Below, piece after piece: positions 34,403-45,775 of a stretch of DNA of 64,000 nt; position 1 is the stretch's first letter, and every line of letters starts with the position of its first letter. This DNA is from Sympetrum striolatum (taxonomy: Eukaryota > Arthropoda > Insecta > Odonata > Libellulidae): contig OX388346.1 of NCBI GenBank assembly GCA_947579665.1, positions 92,692,615 through 92,756,614 of the forward strand. Reading direction: 5' to 3'. The notes under the pieces are model-generated. The model was not told where the DNA came from, made no database searches, and was given only the letters and a program-made list of their open reading frames with translations. Both the position numbers and the translations under genes were made by a program.

Positions 34403-34979
34403 TAATTTATTTCCAGGTTTTAAAGTATAATTTTCAGTAAAAAAATGTAAAATACATTTAAATATTTGTTACGACAAACAACAACACTAAATAATTTACA
34501 AATTAGTTGCTATAAATTGCTAAATCTAACTTCTTGGCCGCTATCCTCAGATTAATTTTCACGAAGAAGTCGGTTTTCCAATGTTTGGCAGCTTCATTTA
34601 TACAAAAATTAGCTCTTAAAGCTCTAACCTTTACTTTTACATCAGTTTTTCTATCTTTTATATCATTCAACAACTTCTTACACCATAGTCCAACTTATTT
34701 TCAAAATATAAAAATAATTAACGATGAAGGCTTGACAGAAAGAATTTGAGGGATTTGTTTCCATTTTGGCCATTCCAAACCATTTCTCTAACTAAAAATT
34801 TATCAAATGGATTATTGACAAAATAATCAAAATGATAATTTCTATGATTACGATTATTCAGAGAAAAAAGTTGATGAATTTTTTGCTCGAATGCCAATAT
34901 AAATTTTCAGTTAGTTCTCTCAAGCTGTGGAAACTGTCGAAAAGACTCGAAGAAAGCAAACGAAAAATTGTTATTTAGC

Positions 34980-35035
34980 ATCACACCAGTAATATATTTA
35001 TTATTAAAATAAGTTAAGCATATACTGGTGTAATG
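34980..35035. repeat. imperfect hairpin
   Basis: ATCACACCAGTAATAT at about 34980 is answered by the inverted ATACTGGTGTAATGAT at about 35020. The ends match with one small gap. It could be a very short foldback element, but no target duplication is clear. Confidence 0.45.
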
Positions 35036-36040
35036 ATAAAGTATACACAAATCCAATATTCACTTAAACTGCAAACAAAGGATTTCTAGTGAGAAGATCC
35101 CGAGAAATGCAAGACATTTTGACGCCAAGAAGAAAAGAGAAAAGGAGGCTTACTAATCCTCTCGTTGAAGCATTTCTTGTCATTATAGCGTAAAAATGTA
35201 AGTTTCCGAGGCTTTTCTATGACATTTCTTTGAATCCTAGTCTATCCAATCTCTTTAGCAAATAGACGGATCACAATTTTTTAACACTAAAATTACCTAT
35301 CACAAAACTAATAGAAAAACGTACGATTTCAACAAAACAAAAACTTCCCCTTTCCGCAAGGGAAATGTCCATTTCCTCATTACATCAAATGAAACCCACC
35401 TTAGCTCTACTAAAGAGATACAATTAACTGAGTGAATAAAAACACAAATTCGAGGGAGACCCTCACTCTGTTCTTAAATGTCACCCATGGCGCTCACGTG
35501 GACACCGCGAGAACTACCGCACTTCACCATTCTTTCCTCCCATTAAAAGGATACACGAAACTCATTGGAAGACCCTTATTATAAAAGTCGAGGATAGCGT
35601 AGAATGTTAAGAGGTTTTGATGGGAGAGAAGGAAATGCGGAAACCTTTATCGAACGATTGGAGGGAAACAAACTGCGGAAGGGTGAGAGTGACGGACATT
35701 TTTCCCAAATACGTTAAAGCGGAAGATGTATTCCTCTCGAGAGAAGTTTCGATTCATAGCTCATTGCCGCTGCTGCTCTTAAGGGAATTCCGTAATGATG
35801 GTTTGTTTGTTTGCCCCTGAAAGGACTGATGAACGAGGAATTGATGCGGTCCAAATTATACGCAAAGGGGAATGTTATCTGGGATTTCACACAAAGATTT
35901 GATACTTTAATGCTGAATCGGTAAACATTCAAATATGAAGCCTAAGGACAATATTAAGAATTAGATTAACAGACCTTTATTATGGAGAGAATTTAAATTA
36001 TCCTCTCTAATCAAACCCTTCTAAGGAATATAGGGAGAAA
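35036..36040. other. unassigned sequence
   Basis: No motif was recognised in the small frames (plus 35617-35820, minus 35714-35932). Confidence 0.5.
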
Positions 36041-36044
36041 AAAA

Positions 36045-36170
36045 TATCGATAGACAGGGACTTGAACCAAGATCTCCCACTCCCCAGCATCTCAGTTCAG
36101 TTGTTAGATTAACTGCCCTAGAAACGGAAGATCTGGGTTCGAGTCCCTGTATCTCGGTATTTTTCCCTTT
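36045..36170. mobile_element. inverted pair of tRNA-like SINE pieces
   Basis: The right arm has GATCTGGGTTCGAGTCCCTG (box B at 36135-36147) and TATCTCGGTATTTTTCCC. The left arm carries the same in reverse (AGGGACTTGAACC, complement of box B, at 36056-36068). The arms pair over about 40 nt. The centre holds tRNA D-arm-like sequence, so two SINE heads point away from each other. A single functional tRNA does not fit. Confidence 0.6.
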
Positions 36171-36174
36171 TGCT

Positions 36175-37809
36175 GCGTTTTGGGTTTTAAGACGCCTCTA
36201 AATACAAAGATTCCCTCCCCTTAATTTAAATATTATTTGAATCTTCAACGAGGTTGTAATACAATGAAACGAAAACAAGAAGAGAGCAAAGCATGCAACA
36301 AAATCATTCACATCCTTTATCCAAAAAGGCACATAATGACCCAATGAATACAGTGTCAACTCTTAATTTTATTTTAAGGAGTTTTTGGCCGAATTAATCG
36401 ACTCAAACTAAGGTAATTTAATATTTTGTTTTTTGATTAATATTTAATATTATAGAACATATTATTTAGTCTCACATAGATTACATTAATTACTCTTAAG
36501 TGCCTTAGAAATAAATATACGAAATATGATTTAGTATGAATTTCCCTATTGGGCTCATATTTTAACTTTATGTTAATGAGATACTTGATTTTGTATTTGT
36601 GAATGCACAAAGGTAACAATCGTGCTGTAATGAAGCTAATACTGCTGAAAACTATGTAATGTGGTGAAGGATTTCGCTTATTTCTTTCAAAGGAATTTTA
36701 AAAAAATCTTCACAACTTCTTTAAATTGCAACTAAACTCAAATAGTAGAATAAAAGATCAAATTATATAGTATCGATATTTTTCTCCAAAAGAATATACG
36801 ACTTATAATATCGACACAGCAATGGGTCATAGAATTTCTAATATCTCGAAATCGCAAATGAAACTTAAATAAGTGTTCAATAAAGTTATTAATTAATTTA
36901 TTTATTTATTAATGTACATGTGAATTTCGATTAATTTAAAAATTTTTGTTGCTATCTTGATAAATAATAGATATTAGATTTTTTATGATTAAGAATAGAC
37001 GCTTTCTCCAAATCAAACGTGCAAAATATTAGAGTGAAAAAGATTGCCTTTTTGATGCCGCTAAGATAGAATGGCGTTTGTCTCGCGTAAAATAAAGGCT
37101 TGGAGTCAATTTCCTCTGTTGTGAATAGAAGACGATCGGTTTTGAGAAATAATGGTTGACATTTTTAATAACGCGATGACAGGCACATACAAACATTTTC
37201 ATCAAAGGCAGTTCTGTAGACAAAAGCTGAATTGTTCATATTTCATGTTTGCTGTTTCATTAACTCCGGTCTGCATCTCATTTAATGCTGGCCCTCCAAC
37301 ACAACTTCGTAGGCCTTCGTATGAGTAAAGTATTGAGGCAAGAAAATTAAAAAAAACTTTCTATCCAAACACATTCTGGTTGTTCCGACCAAACAGGCGA
37401 GAGAAATCGTACCGAACGACTTCAAAACGATAGTGTTTCCACTCTGTGTGATTAAAACCCTCTTTTCCGCTCATTAACCCTCCAAAACATATGACTTCGA
37501 GATTGACCTAGATTGGCTACATTCGTACATACATTATAATTAAAAGCTAATCTCAGTTACGATCTGACGGAAAATACCTTTGAAAGGAAGGAAGGCCTTC
37601 AACGCATGGTCATTTCTACCTTACAAAATACAGAGAAATTAAATGAAAAAAAGTCAATATTCAGGGATTATTTGGCTTACCTATCCAGATAACGGAGTAT
37701 TATTTCTTCAACAGATATTAACGTATCTATTAACGGTATAATTAAAATAAATTATATACTTCCATCATTACATATTTAACGAGTAATTAATCGAAAATTT
37801 CAGTTATAT
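36175..37809. other. AT-rich stretch, no gene recognised
   Basis: No element ends or coding motifs were found. The frames minus 36437-36619 and minus 37029-37223 look incidental. Confidence 0.55.
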
Positions 37810-37816
37810 ACAATGT

Positions 37817-38092
37817 GGCGCCCGGTGAATTGGTCCGGGGGGAGTTCGTACGCAGGGAATGGATCTCCCGACAGATTGGTACGCGGGGAATTGATCCACC
37901 GCGCTGATGTTGTACTACCAACCCAACCCAACCCAATCCAGCCTAACCCACCCCGGTTAATTTATTTATGACATTAACCAATAATCAGGGCGTGTAGATT
38001 AACATAAGACTGAATAACAGTAATACAACATCAGCGCGGGGGATCAATTCCCCGCGTACGAATTCCCCCCGGATCAATTCACCGACCATGAC
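37817..38092. mobile_element. palindromic foldback MITE
   Basis: The left arm (from about 37823, GGTGAATTGGTCCGGGGGGA and onward to GCGCTGATGTTGTA near 37914) is answered by the inverted arm 38022-38085 (TACAACATCAGCGCGGGGGA to AATTCACC). The arms match well except for about 30 extra bp in the left arm, which looks like a local duplication. The spacer contains a CCAACCCAACCCAACCC run at about 37918-37934. Flanks acaatgt at 37810-37816 and 38093-38099 are a candidate 7-bp target duplication. There is no coding frame and the class is unknown. Confidence 0.75.
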
Positions 38093-38099
38093 ACAATGT

Positions 38100-38460
38100 T
38101 ACACCACTTGGTTCCAAACGTAACGTCTTCTTCATTTTGAAGCCGATTTTTCGCTTCGTAAAAACTCCAAATGCTAGATTTACATAATTTGCTAAATTTG
38201 GTGAATGCGTTTTCCTGAGTTTCACCCAAAAAGCTGTAAATACCTCATACTCGGTAATAAGAGCAAATTGAGTACACAGAGCCTTACAAAAGCTAATAAA
38301 ATAGATTGATTGGAAGACCCGTTATTGGCTCATGTGGGCTTCTCCTCCTATGTCAATATAAACAGAAATAAGGGTAAAAAGAAAGAGTACATACATAGAG
38401 AAAGGATATAAAAATGACACATGATACCATTAATAGCTTTGCAGGAATTATAATGAAAAT
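38100..38460. other. unassigned sequence
   Basis: No motif, repeat or coding frame was recognised. Confidence 0.5.
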
Positions 38461-38462
38461 AA

Positions 38463-38900
38463 TACTATAGGGAACATACAAATTCTATCATAAATAGAGT
38501 GGTAAAAGAATGGAGTAAGTTGCCTGAAGAGGTCTTAAAACCCTTACCGAAAAATAAAAAGGAGTTTAAAAGAATATGCAGTAGTTAATGTAATTAAGTG
38601 GATTGAGTATTGTTATGCTTTGAGATTATTTGGATATTTGTTAGCGTGACGATGAAGTAACATTTCGATCTTAAAATTAACATTATAATCTGTGTAGTTT
38701 TTGTGATGTTGTGGAACATGTTTTGGTGGGGGTACCGGGGATATATCTGTAAATTAGATCTTGAGGTAGTGTTGCGGTGTTTGAATACTCTCTGTGGGTA
38801 GTGATTTTATTTTTGGAATATTTTTTGATTTACGTTATTCATAGACCACCAGAAGAAATTCTACTTGCAGCATACAAGAATAGATAAATAAATGTATTTT
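38463..38900 (+). pseudogene. LINE C-terminal remnant and 3' untranslated region
   Basis: The frame 38463-38588 reads TNSIINRVVKEWSKLPEEVL and ends EFKRICSS and stop. The pattern (F)xNRVV-EWNxLP-EVV near the end of the polyprotein is typical of CR1/Jockey-like LINEs. About 300 nt of non-coding DNA follow, ending AGATAAATAAATG at about 38882-38895, taken as the 3' tail. The upstream RT is missing. Confidence 0.7.
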
Positions 38901-39284
38901 CAAAGAAGCAAAAAAGTGGGGAAGTCAGCTTTCTATTGGGACTAACTTATCTTTATGGATCAAATCGTCCAAGAATTAAATTATAATCGCTGAGGAAAGG
39001 TAAGTCTTTCCTCATGTCAATTTATTTGAAGGCGAATGGAGATATAAGATGTTATCTTCTCTTGTATCACATGACTAAACAGAGATCTTAGATTTTTTCA
39101 TCCTTTATCAAAAGAAAAGGTAACGAATACGGGATGAAAATGAGCTAAAACTGCGATGACGAAGTATAAGTGTGAAATGTACACAACCATTTCCATCAAA
39201 ATTATTTATTTTAAAGATATATCTATCAATCTATTCACTTTAGAATATGGCGAGGATATCGAAGTAAGAAGATATTTTATTGCA

Positions 39285-39385
39285 AGGAATAACAGACATA
39301 AAAAAGTCCGACTGGATAGAGACTCAAACGAGAATTCTCCACTTTCAGGCGATAGCAAATTAACCAAGGACATTGTCGTTTTGGG
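39285..39385 (-). mobile_element. degraded tRNA-like SINE head
   Basis: On the minus strand a sequence resembling a tRNA (GACAATGTCCTTGGTTAATT, then CGTTTGAGTCTCT near box B) mirrors the layout of the piece at 36045-36125. It is heavily diverged and lies in the middle of the plus frame 39156-39452, which I therefore do not count as a gene. Confidence 0.35.
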
Positions 39386-39399
39386 AGAGGGCAAGCGGT

Positions 39400-40555
39400 T
39401 TGTTCAACTGTGTGGATTCGACCTCATTGAGGCCATTTGCCCTTCTGAATAATGTCTCCCCCAAAATGGAGGGATTTCCTAGAAGCACGCGTTTACGCCC
39501 TGAGTTACTATACGCCCTTTACCTCGAAATATATTTTAGTTCACCCATAACTAAACGTCAATTATTTAATGGTCGTTCATTAAGTTATTAATACAATTTA
39601 GTCCACCATAGCGACGAAAAGAACCTCTCCTTGAACGCTTCGTTGCTTGTGACAGACTTGCCTAGAGCTCCGTGAAATATGGCAAAGGAAAGCATCTCTT
39701 ATCCATCTCAAGCAACTAGTGCCCTTAGCTCTGGCAAAATAGATGAGTATCTGGATGATGTTTTGAAGCTATCAGATTCTTACTGTAGAAGGTCTCTCAA
39801 TTAGACCCTTTTCGAATCCGGAATAAAATTTATCCAAAGAGTATTAATATCGGCGAACCTAAGTCGAAACACTCCCTTAATGTATTGGTTATGTAGAAAA
39901 GTACTCATTCCCTCGCTTTAATCTCTGAGAGACAGATATTTAATTAGCAAAATGGAGGAGACAGTTTTCAAGAAGCTGCTCTATGAGTCAAAAGTTGAAT
40001 AAAACTTTTCCAGGGTAAAATCAACATTCGTATCGATTTCTTGCTTTCGCCTTCCATTCTCGACTTCCCTTCGATAAGAGCTCTCCGATTCCTTTGAACA
40101 CTTCTCTCGATATTGAAATAGTCTCTCTTTTTCAGAATATCTTCAATCCCTCCAACGAACACTTTGATCCATTTCATCTCTTCCTCAAGTTGATTCTAAA
40201 TATGGAAAGCACGATCCCTGTTGGCGAAGATCGGTTATATTCCTTTTAAACAGATAATTTGTACATAAAAATATTCTGTTTATTTAACTACTGGCATTTC
40301 TGATTTTAAGAAACATTTTTTTTAATGAGCGTTTACGTACTTTGATTTGTAAATATATTTGCTGTTTAGATGCTACTTTACTATTATGCTACTTTATGCT
40401 ATTATGCCACTACTACTATTTGCTGTTCGGATGCTAGTATATTCACAAAGTCTGTCCTTAACGTTTATGATTAAGTAATCGAAAACCTTCATGTCAATAA
40501 AATCTACATATAAGTGTAAAAAATATATAAAGGAAACAAAAGCGAATATCATGAT
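39400..40555. other. unassigned sequence
   Basis: No coding motif was recognised. There are short simple-sequence patches (ATGCTACTTT-like) at about 40370-40435. Confidence 0.5.
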
Positions 40556-40558
40556 ATT

Positions 40559-40858
40559 TCATTTAGTTTCGAAGATAATTTTGGTTTGTCCACGATTCGT
40601 TCTAGCATCTATTCCCCTAATCTTTCTGGCAGTATCAGAACATATAACAGGGGGGTCGCATTATATCGGTTACATCATCTGAGAACGTAATTTCTCTGAA
40701 CTTGTTTAATAAATTTATCCATTGAATTTTTCTTCTATCTTCTAATGATTCCCATCCCTCGTCCTGTATCATCTGAGTAACACTCGCTGTTTTATCGTAG
40801 CAATTCTTAACAAATCGTATCGCCTTTCGTTGTATTTTTTCTTAATCCCGAATATGAC
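40559..40858 (-). pseudogene. LINE post-RT fragment
   Basis: The minus-strand frame 40858-40635 reads VIFGIKKKIQRKAIRFVKNC, YDKTASVTQMIQDEGWESLE and DRRKIQWINLLNKF, up to a stop. It matches the LINE block following the thumb (family: LEKIQRRAARFV..Y..T.SVT.ML..LGW.SL..RR). After the stop the reading continues in another frame (40640-40559) as ARKIRGIDARTNRGQTKIIF. The RT and the 3' end are missing. It is in opposite orientation to its neighbours at 38463 and 54080. Confidence 0.8.
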
Positions 40859-40869
40859 ATTTTTTCATT

Positions 40870-43800
40870 TATTGAATTGTTTTTGATATATCATATAACT
40901 TATATATACTGTAGGATTAGATACTAAGAGTATAGTTTCATAAATAGATAAATACTCGAGACGTAATTCCATAAAGACATCGAAAATCACGTTTAACCCA
41001 CAACTAATTTTTACAAGTTTGAAACGGTATTGTAACCTTAGACATTTATAATCGCTTCATTATTGCTTTGAATCAAGTTATCCTTCGCAAGCAAGCTAAA
41101 CGGATGAATTTTAATGTTGAATAAATGTAAATCGAAGTAAATATGCGATGCGGAAATGATAAACATAAAGCGGTGGTAAATTAGGGATTTCATTTAATGA
41201 TAAATAAGAAGAGATGAAACCGGATATCGAGAAACATCATAGTTAAAGAGTATATACTCAGAATTGAAAGATGTGTAAATATAAGGAATGATAATAATCG
41301 CAAAACATAGTAAGGAAAGGTAATTTCAGGAGATAATATGACATAGAAATTTTTTTCTGAATTTAAGATTGGAGAGTTCAACAGGTTCAGTCATGCTACG
41401 AGATTAAGCAAAGGAAGGAAAAGAGTTGAGCAGAAAAAGAGGATGAGTTAAGATGCTGAGGAGATGATTGCGAAGGAACGGTTAGTTAGGTCGGCTGATT
41501 AAAGAATGAAATGCAAGGTCACGGCTCAGCGAGTGAGAGAAAATTGGAACGCTCGACCGAAAAATTGGAGAGGAAGATTAGAATTTCAAGTTCAGGTGAA
41601 ACGTTATGAGGATCATTTTAGATTAATTGCACATTCGATCTTGTTTGCCGCGGTGTAAATTAAAGCGAAACGACAATATAGGGTGACTGTAGAAACCGTA
41701 TCTTATTTGTTTTATCGTGTTAGTGTCCTTCGACAAAGTTGTAAAAAAGGAATACCCTTTAAATAGGGAAAGGGATCGAAACTTTTACATTAATTAAAAA
41801 TGTAGCTCGAGAAAAGAGTAAACCGCGTTCCTGATAACCACAGCAGTTAGTTCTCAAGGTGAAGATGATTCAAGATCAAATGTTTACGCTAAGGAAGAAG
41901 AAGGTTCACGATTGTACACAATACTAATTACTTTATTTGATCGAATAAGTTTGATCATTAGTTTGTTTCAAGAGAGACGCATCTAAAATAAATCGCATGA
42001 GTAAAGCGAATATGAATATCACGAGGCGCATTATTACCAATAATGAAATCTTAGCAAACTTAATAGCGCGTTTCTGAGATGCTGTATTTCAGGAAATTTC
42101 TCAGGAAATTGAATTTCTCTTCTTAAATTACAAATGTCTCAGCTTATGACAGAGGTTTTATTTAGCAGTTTGTTAGCGAATGACAGAAGTGCTGTTACGA
42201 GTACGAGTTGAACTTTCCTGTAATTCAGTAAACGCTTAGGTTAGTTAACGTCTCATAAATTCATTGATCTTTACCTATTCCTCTTCCTCGAAGGAAGTAG
42301 AACTTCCAGAAATAAAGGGGAATATCAATCAAGTAAACTGTGAAGTTTAGCATAAGTTTTTAACTTTACCGCAAGCTGCGTGCATTCTCCTCGTGTCGAG
42401 AAAAAGCTCTTTCCTCTCTAAGAACACGACGTACAATAACTTGTGAGCGATGAACGTTCTCATATCTGATTAATGGAGCGGTTAACGATGACAACAGCTG
42501 AAGAGACAATCTATATCAGTTTATATCTGTTTACTACGGGCATTTCGAAGCAGGACATCAAGGAGACAATAAGGGAGACAAAATAAGCGTTTACCTGCCA
42601 TAAAATAGAAGCAATTAAGTAGGGCCACGCGTTTAAATCGATATCTCCACGTATGGGTGCCATGGATGAGGAAGATTTTCTGTTTGGAAAGAAAAGCTCA
42701 GTCGTTATCAGAAACTCGCACGCCACCAAAAATGATTTAATCAGGTTTTTACGAATAATTATGAGATATTCGATTAACTCTACTTCTGATTATACAATGA
42801 TCATGGTATGGAGCTTTCCTACTGAATTACACTGCCTTGATAAGTTGTATAGCTCGAGCAAAAGCTCACATTACTGGAAGTCCAGTGAGATTGGGAAAGT
42901 GTTTATGGAATTTATTGGCTGAGAATAAATTGTGCAAAGTCAACTAACGGTATACCACTTAATGCTAAGCCCGTATCAGGCATCTCCAGCGTAAGTGGAC
43001 GGAATATATGATTTGGTGGAATTGGTAACTAGTGGAGTGGTAAAAAACCCGGCTCCATAAATGTACATACATTCTACGGGACAAATAAAACATGAAAAAA
43101 TTGCAGAAAGCAAAAATTACAACGTAAATTAATCCATCGCATTGAGGAAATTCAACAAATGAGATTGATGGTTGCAGAATCACATTCTCTGAGATGAAGG
43201 AAGGGCAGTGTATGAGATTATGAGAAATTCGCATGGCTCGATTTGCTACTTTCTAAGGTTTTGTCTTATATGTTACAATTCGTGTCATTCTCTATTGTGT
43301 CGATGATATTATAACGGAGATTTAAGTTCAAAGATTTATTAAAAAGCACTGCGTATTTTAAAAACACTTTGCATTGTGGTTACTCAAACTGAATTATCGC
43401 AGATTTATCAGATGCGTATTTTTGCTGAATAAAAATACATATTTTAATTTTTTAATGCCGAAGTATTTCCGTTATTTGGATGAATTAACTTCCACTAACA
43501 AAAGAATACAAATAGCTGAAATACAATATGTAATGTGGTGAAGCGTTGAATGCAGCAGAATTCAGTTATCTTTTCTAATAAACGTTTAACAAGAATAATA
43601 AAACTGTTTATAATTCTTCATCGATCTTTCCGAATTTCGGAAATTGAGCACCAATAAAACTCAAAAATCTCGTCTCGTAATCAAAAAGTAAATGCGATAC
43701 TTTTGACAGTTAAAATTTTTAAACATAACTCTAGCGTTAACGATGCTGAAAAGAAATAAACTTTTACAATTTTAGACCAATCCAAATAAGCAGTAAATTC

Positions 43801-44505
43801 ATTAGGATTGTTTTCGAAGAACCAATGCAAATTCTTCTCAGAAAAAACAAAAAATCTTCCCTACATCAGTCCAGACAACTGATTGCACCGAATAGCTCAC
43901 CAACGTTTTAAATGACTCCTGCCCTATACATAATACTCGTAATTTAATCCATATTCCAAAATAAATTATCAGATCTGCCATTCCCTTTTCCGAAAGTTTC
44001 AAAATTTAATGTGAACTATAAAGTATACGTAATTTACTGAGAAGGTATTAATCATAATAAAGTCATTTCGGTATGAAAGAATATAAATTTTCTGTCCTTG
44101 AAATTCATTTCTACAATACTCTCTATGAGACTATTTTAAATTTAACTTGATTGATAACAAGCGTTCTTGTTGAATCCAACGAGTTAACAAACAGGTTAAT
44201 AGCACTAAGGAAGTGAGATAGCAGTGCCTAAATCGGTAGCAAGAAGTGTCGATTTAGATAGCTACAGTAAAAGGTAAACAGAACTGTGTTTAGGACTAAG
44301 CTCAACCTACAGAATTAGTACACCAGAAGTTAATACCGAGGAAATATAACACTCTAGTCATTAATTAATAATGAAAAATGGCAAAAGTCAATCAGTGTTC
44401 AATACATTCAAATGTTAGGAAAATAATTCACGAAATTAAGTCGAGACTATAATGAAGAGATGGCGTCGAAGTATATAATAAGAATCTGTCCACGAGCAAA
44501 GATAA
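40870..44505. other. AT-rich stretch, no gene recognised
   Basis: The only supported item in 3.6 kb is a short patch at 43583-43680 related to 22258-22350. The small frames (plus 42653-42922, minus 42965-43234 and others) have no recognised motif. Confidence 0.55.
43583..43680 (+). repeat. dispersed repeat shared with 22258-22350
   Basis: It shares TTAACAAGAATAATAAA-like sequence, TTCGATG/TCATCGAT, GAATTTCGGAAATTGA and CACCAA(G/T)AAAACTCAAA with the other copy. The origin is unknown. Confidence 0.55.
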
Positions 44506-44509
44506 AAAT

Positions 44510-45170
44510 CTGATGTGGCCAACACATGACTTTCTCCATATTTATTGAAAACAGAAGCCTATGCCTGTAACATATAAATAACTCCAAAACAATGAGTGTT
44601 AAAGGGCAATGTTTCATACAATAGTCGTAGTAAAACACATTATCTATTACTTTTGTATGTAATTGTATATTCCTACATTGCATTCTGACAGACATATGTA
44701 TGAAAAACTTCCATTTCTGGATAAACAACAACTTCCGGTTAACCATTATTCAAGAATAACTCCTAAACAATCAGTGTTAGGAAACAATGTTTCAAAACAA
44801 ATTGTAGTAATGTACATTATCTATAACTTTTATAAATAATTGTACATACCTACATTGCATTCTGACTGAGATATTTAAGAAACAATATTTTGTTCCTGAT
44901 AAACCACAACTTCCGGTTAAGCGGTATTCATCGAAAACTAATCAACTCTTGGCATTGTTAGAAAATACTAAATATGAATTTTGGAAATGATCGGATAATT
45001 ACTTTTTAAGATAGAGCGCCCACTACCTTTTTTACCACAGACACACACACACACACACACTCAGAAAGCTATGTTCGGGAAAATAGCGAAAACGAACTCT
45101 ATGGGCCCAAAAACATCTATTTCCGGTAAAATCTTTATACTACTTATAGGGAGAAAGTAAAAATTAACAA
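44510..45170 (-). mobile_element. ACTTTCTCC-family element, type B, minus copy
   Basis: In reverse orientation the element runs from GGGAGAAAGTAAAAATT at 45150-45167 (its 5' hairpin end) down to AAAATCTGATGTGGCC near 44505-44520 (its 3' end). A (CA)n run lies at about 45041-45060 beside the conserved GAGCGCCCAC. Internally the block CCGGTTAA..ATTCAAGAATAACTCC recurs at a spacing of about 175 bp. There is no open frame of substance (minus 44447-44746 is a by-product of the repeat). Confidence 0.75.
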
Positions 45171-45638
45171 TGCAATGCTGTATAAAACACGAGAGGAACA
45201 AAAGAAATCAGTTCAGAGGTCGTTAAGAAGGATGTAACAATCCATTTCCCAAGTAATCATCACCTCGATAGGATAAATGACGAAAATGAAAGGCATTTGA
45301 TTCGGGAGGCGTGAAATTCCGATTAAACCGCCGAAAAACGTGCGAATCGATTTCGACACCATTTTGCTCTGATTTGCCTCTTAAAAGGGCGATTAGGAGA
45401 CTAGCGCCTCTTTGCCATTGCCCATAAACACAACGGTAAATCAGCTTTTATGCGGCATTGGACGACACGAATGCCATCTGCTGGATTATACTAAAGTCAT
45501 ATACCGAAGGCCTTAAAAACGATAACTAAGAAAAAGGAGAACAAAAAAAAGATTACTGTTGTTTCCACTTAAAATGAATGTCTCTGAAGGTAGGTAATGA
45601 AGTCGCGGGATAGCGAAGAATGAAAAGAGGACAAAACT
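45171..45638. other. unassigned sequence
   Basis: No motif or repeat was recognised. Confidence 0.5.
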
Positions 45639-45775
45639 GGGCTCCCGGATAGCCATGAGGGCAGCGCGTTCGGCATTGGCGAAAACGGTCTCAGGATCGA
45701 TTCCCGGAGGGAGCCCACGAGCGAAATGACCTAAGATGTCGAAGCACTTTTAACAATACTATTATTACTAGATGA
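45639..45775 (+). mobile_element. tRNA-headed SINE-like repeat, plus copy
   Basis: GGGCTCCCGGATAGCCATGA and GGGCAGCGCGTTC form the box A region, and AGGATCGATTCCC at about 45693-45705 is box B. The head ends GGAGGGAGCCC, able to pair with the start as an acceptor-like stem. The body GAAGCACTTTTAACAATACT followed by ATTATT matches 31780-31915. Confidence 0.75.

Noticed and set aside
37918..37935. Telomere-like (CCAACC)n repeat
   Set aside because: Only three or four imperfect units, not the insect TTAGG type, and it sits in the spacer of a foldback MITE.
39156..39452. Plus frame of 98 codons
   Set aside because: Its middle is a tRNA-like repeat read antisense; not a plausible protein.
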